Shown here: in pieces, positions 60,732 to 64,000 of the stretch
Position numbering within the stretch: position 1 is the first letter of the stretch
Layout: each line of letters starts with the position of its first letter
IMG/VR virus record: IMGVR_UViG_3300030118_003002
Location: 1-64,000 of that record
DNA: 64,000 nt
Reading direction: 5' to 3' (one strand)
Source: a virus
Program-made: the position numbers and the translations under genes
The notes under the pieces: generated by a model
Database searches by the model: none
Told to the model about the DNA's origin: nothing
The model's input: only the letters and a program-made list of their open reading frames with translations

Positions 60732-61814
60732 TTATTTCATCTCCATTTTCTTTAATTTTCTTTGGGTCTTTGCTAATTTCTTCTCTAACCGCTTTTGCTT
60801 TTTAGCGTTTCTCTTATCTCTCCAACGCTTCCTAAGCGAAGGTTTTCTTTCTGCTAACTTATTAGCCTCTAACTGTTTCTTGATACCTGCGGCCTCCATA
60901 AGCAACGATTTACTTTCAGCATATGTAAAGTCAAAATGCTTCTCGATATGTTTTGCTATTACCCAATATGGGCGACCAAACTTTTCTCTCGCATCATCAA
61001 TTGACATAGAATGCCACATTACCAACGCTTCTAATGATTCATCATATGTCCAAGGTTTGTTAGTATTAGGATATTCAATACTTTCATTATTCAAGCGAGT
61101 CCAATTTTTAGGTAATTTTCTTGTCGCTGACTCAGGTGCTTCGTGAGAGAATAATGTTCTCTCCGTAGGTATTTCATTTTGAAGAGTATATGTGCCATTC
61201 TTTCTAACTGTCTTAATAGAAGGCGTTAGATGTTTTAGGCTTCTTAACCATCTTTCACGACACGCTCTATGTGTTCTATTCAAATTAGGAGGAAAGCCTT
61301 GTTCTCCATCTTTATGTTCATTCATCCAATTAACCAAAAGAGCATCTTCTTTTGGAGTCCAACGGGTTGAATTACCACTGTATAACAAGTTGGTATTATT
61401 CTTCGCTTTAACATTAAAAGATTGAGTCTCTAATAGTGTAGTCTCTAATAGTTTAATCTGCTCATTAGCGGCCTCTTTATCGAATTCGCCACGCTTTGAG
61501 GCTTCTATTAACTCATTTGTTAATTTAGTAATTTCGCTAGTTTTAGCGTCAGGCAGTGTCATAGAAGCAATATACTTGCATTGTTTTCTTGTGGCAGGGT
61601 CACTTCTCCAATCACTTGTTTTAGGTTCATCATCAAAAGATATGTTATATTGATTGATACATCTTCTAATAGTAGCACCATAATTATCCACTGTTCTATC
61701 AGGATAGCCTTCTTTATCCATTTGAGCCTTAATTTCAGGCCAAGTTCTTTTTTCCACTAAACGCAAATATGCGCCTCTCATTATTTGTTCTGTTGTCCAT
61801 TTCTCTCCTTTCAT
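60732..61814 (-). CDS. three-repeat Myb/SANT-like DNA-binding protein
   Basis: The product is 360 residues. Three Trp-led helical repeats occur: KWTTEQIMRGAYLRLVE (5-21), RWTPKEDALLVNWMNEHKDG with RTHRACRERWLRSL (about 150-195), and PWTYDESLEALVMWHSMS with REKFGRPYWVIAKHI (about 255-300). The second is a typical Myb/SANT repeat. Between the first two lies a segment like a DUF3072 tail (RKQCKYIASMTL). The C-terminus is a very basic helix. It probably binds DNA and may regulate transcription with viral TFB. Myb-type proteins are rare in archaea. The start follows GGAGG. Confidence 0.7.
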   Translation of the reverse strand: MKGEKWTTEQIMRGAYLRLVEKRTWPEIKAQMDKEGYPDRTVDNYGATIRRCINQYNISFDDEPKTSDWRSDPATRKQCKYIASMTLPDAKTSEITKLTNELIEASKRGEFDKEAANEQIKLLETTLLETQSFNVKAKNNTNLLYSGNSTRWTPKEDALLVNWMNEHKDGEQGFPPNLNRTHRACRERWLRSLKHLTPSIKTVRKNGTYTLQNEIPTERTLFSHEAPESATRKLPKNWTRLNNESIEYPNTNKPWTYDESLEALVMWHSMSIDDAREKFGRPYWVIAKHIEKHFDFTYAESKSLLMEAAGIKKQLEANKLAERKPSLRKRWRDKRNAKKQKRLEKKLAKTQRKLKKMEMK

Positions 61815-61825
61815 TTTTATTCCTC

Positions 61826-62386
61826 CTATACATTAATTACCATAAAGGATTTTACATCTTCTTTGTTAAACCATCTTTGAATCCATTGTGCGCCAATACC
61901 TGCAATAACAACTTGCATGAAATGAACGCCACTATTACTTCCATCCCATGAATCTCCTTGACAAGAAAATGAACCATCTGGCCCTGCTAATAAAGAATCA
62001 TACATTTTAGGGTCTGCATCAGAAGTAACAAAAGCCCCATTACGACCTTGCGCTCTTAAATCCAACCATTTAATATTTGAATTATACAATGTTCTTCTAA
62101 CTGATAAATTATCAACACAACATACAACTAAATCATATCCTTGCATTTGTTTAGCAGTTAGGATAGGAAACTTGCTTGCATTATTAACACTATTATATCG
62201 AGCATTCATCCTACTTACTTTGTGAAAATTAACATCTTCTTCTGTAAAGTTTTGATATGTTAAATTCTTAGTTTCGACCTTATCGGGGTCTGCTACTGAA
62301 ATATCATACATTCCTACTTTATCTAATAGTGGCACTAGGAAACTCCCAATACCACCTACTCCTATAATCAATATTTTTCTTTTCAT
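61826..62386 (-). CDS. E1/ThiF-like adenylation protein
   Basis: The product is 186 residues. The nucleotide-binding fold starts at once: ILIIGVGGIGSFLVPLL (GVGGIG at 9-14), then VADPDKVETKNLTYQNF (the D-x-D-x-V-x-x-x-N-L-x-x-Q pattern) and CVDNLSVR, as in MoeB/ThiF/E1 enzymes. The usual Arg of NL-x-RQ is Tyr. A Cys at about 132 could be a thioester site. E1-like enzymes activate ubiquitin-like or sulfur-carrier proteins; the JAMM gene nearby removes them. ATG 62386 overlaps the upstream stop. Confidence 0.82.
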   Translation of the reverse strand: MKRKILIIGVGGIGSFLVPLLDKVGMYDISVADPDKVETKNLTYQNFTEEDVNFHKVSRMNARYNSVNNASKFPILTAKQMQGYDLVVCCVDNLSVRRTLYNSNIKWLDLRAQGRNGAFVTSDADPKMYDSLLAGPDGSFSCQGDSWDGSNSGVHFMQVVIAGIGAQWIQRWFNKEDVKSFMVINV

Positions 62387-63018
62387 TCTAATCTCTCCAA
62401 TTTTGCATTCCATTTTTTATTATAATTATCTATTTCTTCGTTGTATTTGTTTTTGTAGTGGTCTTTAGGCCACCACTTTGGCATTCTTTTTGCCCTCCAT
62501 TCAGCAAACCTCCATTTACCTTGAAGGTAATAGTGTCTGTAACTATTAATTACGAAGTCCCAATCGGGAATCCTGTTATCTTTAACTAATCTATACTTAT
62601 CATCCATAGCAATAGTTACAGGTGTAGCAAACGACCAATTAGAATCTTCATCAATCGTATATGCTATATCTAGTATTCTAGATTGCGAACCATGAACCTT
62701 ACCGTAGCGATAGGTATATTCTTCACATAATGCTTTACCATGTTCATATAACCATCGAGTATTATGAGGGTTCTGTCTAGCCCATATTGTTGAAGGATGA
62801 TTCAACATAGCAGGTTTCATTAGTCTTGAATTAATATCTCTATGAAACTGCTTTACTTGTGCTAAAGTAGGTTCTTCACCATAATGTTCAATGTAGTCAA
62901 AATACAAAACATTTGTATGTAACATTTGACAAGTTTCCGTTGGCATTTTAACTATGTGTTTGTCTAACATTTCTAGTGCCGCTTCTTGCGGATTTCTTGA
63001 TAGTGCAAATATATTCAC
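62383..63018 (-). CDS. conserved phage protein, pyrimidine-dimer-glycosylase-like
   Basis: The product is 211 residues. MNIFALSRNPQEAALEMLDK, then HIVKMPTETCQMLHT, and later NHPSTIWARQNPHNTRWLYE with CEEYTYRYGKVHGSQ, match a family frequent in cyanophages and marine phages that I associate with pyrimidine-dimer glycosylase-like proteins; the exact activity is unproven. A DNA-repair role would suit a virus of sunlit waters. The start is GTG 63018, eight bases after GGAGG. It overlaps the E1-like gene by ATGA. Confidence 0.65.
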   Translation of the reverse strand: MNIFALSRNPQEAALEMLDKHIVKMPTETCQMLHTNVLYFDYIEHYGEEPTLAQVKQFHRDINSRLMKPAMLNHPSTIWARQNPHNTRWLYEHGKALCEEYTYRYGKVHGSQSRILDIAYTIDEDSNWSFATPVTIAMDDKYRLVKDNRIPDWDFVINSYRHYYLQGKWRFAEWRAKRMPKWWPKDHYKNKYNEEIDNYNKKWNAKLERLE

Positions 63019-63194
63019 TTAAATTTCCTCCTTGCTTCTTCAAATATATTATAGTGGTCTTTACGACCAGAAATAATTTGCTTTTTGCAATATTCCTTTC
63101 TTTTATTATTAGTAGTCACATAAGTATTTAGAAAATCCTTTTTCCAATATCTATGCTCGCTTGTCGGTATTACATCTCTCATTCTTATTGTCAT
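63015..63194 (-). CDS. small basic hypothetical protein
   Basis: The product is 59 residues, basic (TSEHRYWKKDFLNTYVTTNN, KRKEYCKKQ). It overlaps the end of the TFB gene by 44 bases, with GGTGAT upstream of the ATG at 63194; a second start at 63182 is possible. It carries the Shine-Dalgarno site of the next gene. Function is unknown. Confidence 0.55.
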   Translation of the reverse strand: MTIRMRDVIPTSEHRYWKKDFLNTYVTTNNKRKEYCKKQIISGRKDHYNIFEEARRKFK

Positions 63195-64000
63195 TTATAT
63201 CACCATATTCTATTATATCTCGCCCTTTAATTTCGGACATTCTATTAAATCCTAACATTTGGATTAATTTTTTACTTGTCTTTCCTATTGCTGATAAGGA
63301 AATATCTGTGCTTTCAGAAATATCATTCTTAGTTACACCATAATATCTAAACATATTTGTCGCCACCCAGCATACACTTGCGTAATATGCCTTTGATTTA
63401 TGATAACAATGGTCTTCTATGATAGGTTCTAACTTTAACATCAAATCCATAGCATTAGAATAAAACATCACATCATCTGTTATTCTAGAACAGGTCTGCT
63501 TTAACATAAAAGAAGGGTCTGCTCCGTAAAGTATATTCTTACTCTTAAAGTGGTGAATCATTTTACGCACTAATCTATTCACTACTTTAGTTGAACATGA
63601 ATATTCAGAACATAATTCTTTCATAGGAACAGGTGTTCTATTTTCTTTCAGAACATAAAAGACAACAGCAGTGCATCTAGCCTCTAGTTTGATTTTACCA
63701 AACAAACCTTTCTTCTGTGCTTCTAAGTAACATTCCTTAACTCTATCTTTAAGAGGGTGGTTTATTTGAATAGAAGATAGAATCATATTACAGGTCTGCA
63801 AACCAGCAGTAATATGTCTAGGAATAACATTATTGTTTCCTCTCCTATTAAACTTAAATGAACCCTTTCCTGTTATTATAGAACCCAATTCTCCTCTTTC
63901 AGCAGAATGAACAACCTTTCCGTCATCTATCATTCTGACACTTTCTTCAAACAAATCTGTTACGACCACTAATCCGCAATCGCTACATTCTGTTTCTCCT
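63151..64000 (-). CDS. tfb: transcription factor B (TFIIB-like), 5' end outside window
   Basis: At least 283 residues are visible. The reading frame continues past the right edge, because the last visible codons give E-C-S-D-C-G-L-V-V-V, the second half of the TFIIB zinc ribbon. Two cyclin repeats follow (GLQTCNMILSSIQINHPL to RLVRKMIHHF, and MLKLEPIIEDHC to SKKLIQMLGF). It should recruit host RNA polymerase to viral promoters. The first zinc cysteines are not seen. An internal GTG at 63969 is not the start. Confidence 0.88.
   Translation of the reverse strand, partial: GETECSDCGLVVVTDLFEESVRMIDDGKVVHSAERGELGSIITGKGSFKFNRRGNNNVIPRHITAGLQTCNMILSSIQINHPLKDRVKECYLEAQKKGLFGKIKLEARCTAVVFYVLKENRTPVPMKELCSEYSCSTKVVNRLVRKMIHHFKSKNILYGADPSFMLKQTCSRITDDVMFYSNAMDLMLKLEPIIEDHCYHKSKAYYASVCWVATNMFRYYGVTKNDISESTDISLSAIGKTSKKLIQMLGFNRMSEIKGRDIIEYGDINDNKNERCNTDKRA

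Overview
This window is a densely packed, A+T-rich, two-armed piece of a tailed double-stranded DNA virus genome, almost certainly infecting an archaeon. Virion genes fill the plus strand from 1 to about 38.35 kb. Replication, repair and host-takeover genes fill the minus strand from about 38.4 kb to the right edge. The two arms converge on back-to-back terminator hairpins at 38350-38432. The archaeal assignment rests on a TFIIB-like transcription factor, a PCNA/RFC-type clamp and loader, a split family-B DNA polymerase, an AEP-type primase, an archaeal-type ATP-dependent DNA ligase, an XPF-like nuclease and a histone-fold protein. HK97-type head genes plus siphovirus tail genes place it in Caudoviricetes. 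Marine-phage-like fibre motifs and the overall gene set suggest a magrovirus-like virus of marine Euryarchaeota (Marine Group II / Poseidoniales). This host assignment is inference. Neither genome end is seen, no terminase lies inside the window, and the TFB gene runs off the right edge.

Left arm (+): small accessory proteins (7-1747), portal with a zinc-ribbon insertion (1759), a block of Lys/Glu-rich proteins (3410-8113), a 979-residue protein containing a complete DNA ligase core (8120), prohead protease/scaffold (11106), major capsid protein (12355), small head proteins (13710-15062), membrane proteins with an Arf-like small GTPase (15072-16351), further virion-like proteins (16351-19846), head-tail connector and tail completion genes (19846-21680), tail tube (21711), tail assembly chaperone pair with a slippery sequence (23550/23893), tape measure (24123), and distal tail, lectin-like and fibre proteins (26305-38350).

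Right arm (-), listed left to right, with transcription running right to left: two mini-proteins, a DEDDy exonuclease, a DUF3987-like helicase, an XPF-like nuclease, primase, a Cas4/RecB-like nuclease, the C-terminal part of PolB, six small genes, the N-terminal part of PolB, sliding clamp, Sak4-like ATPase, a putative SSB, RFC small subunit, a second P-loop protein, a LAGLIDADG-like protein, a histone-fold protein, a second DNA ligase, a PC4-like protein, a GroES/zinc-finger/GroEL operon, a JAMM peptidase, a three-repeat Myb/SANT-like protein, an E1/ThiF-like protein, a conserved phage protein and TFB.

Most genes overlap by ATGA, TAATG or TGATG, with strong Shine-Dalgarno sites (GAGGTGAT type), and several use TTG or GTG starts fixed by the SD position. 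The non-coding gaps are tens of bases; none reaches 300. The strongest candidates for undescribed biology are: a short motif (M-x-W-x-x-I/V-L/H-K/R) shared by the termini of many head-module proteins; the membrane-anchored Arf-like GTPase cluster; the E1-like plus JAMM pair; the viral histone-fold protein; the ligase embedded in the head module; and the PolB split exactly between motifs B and C.
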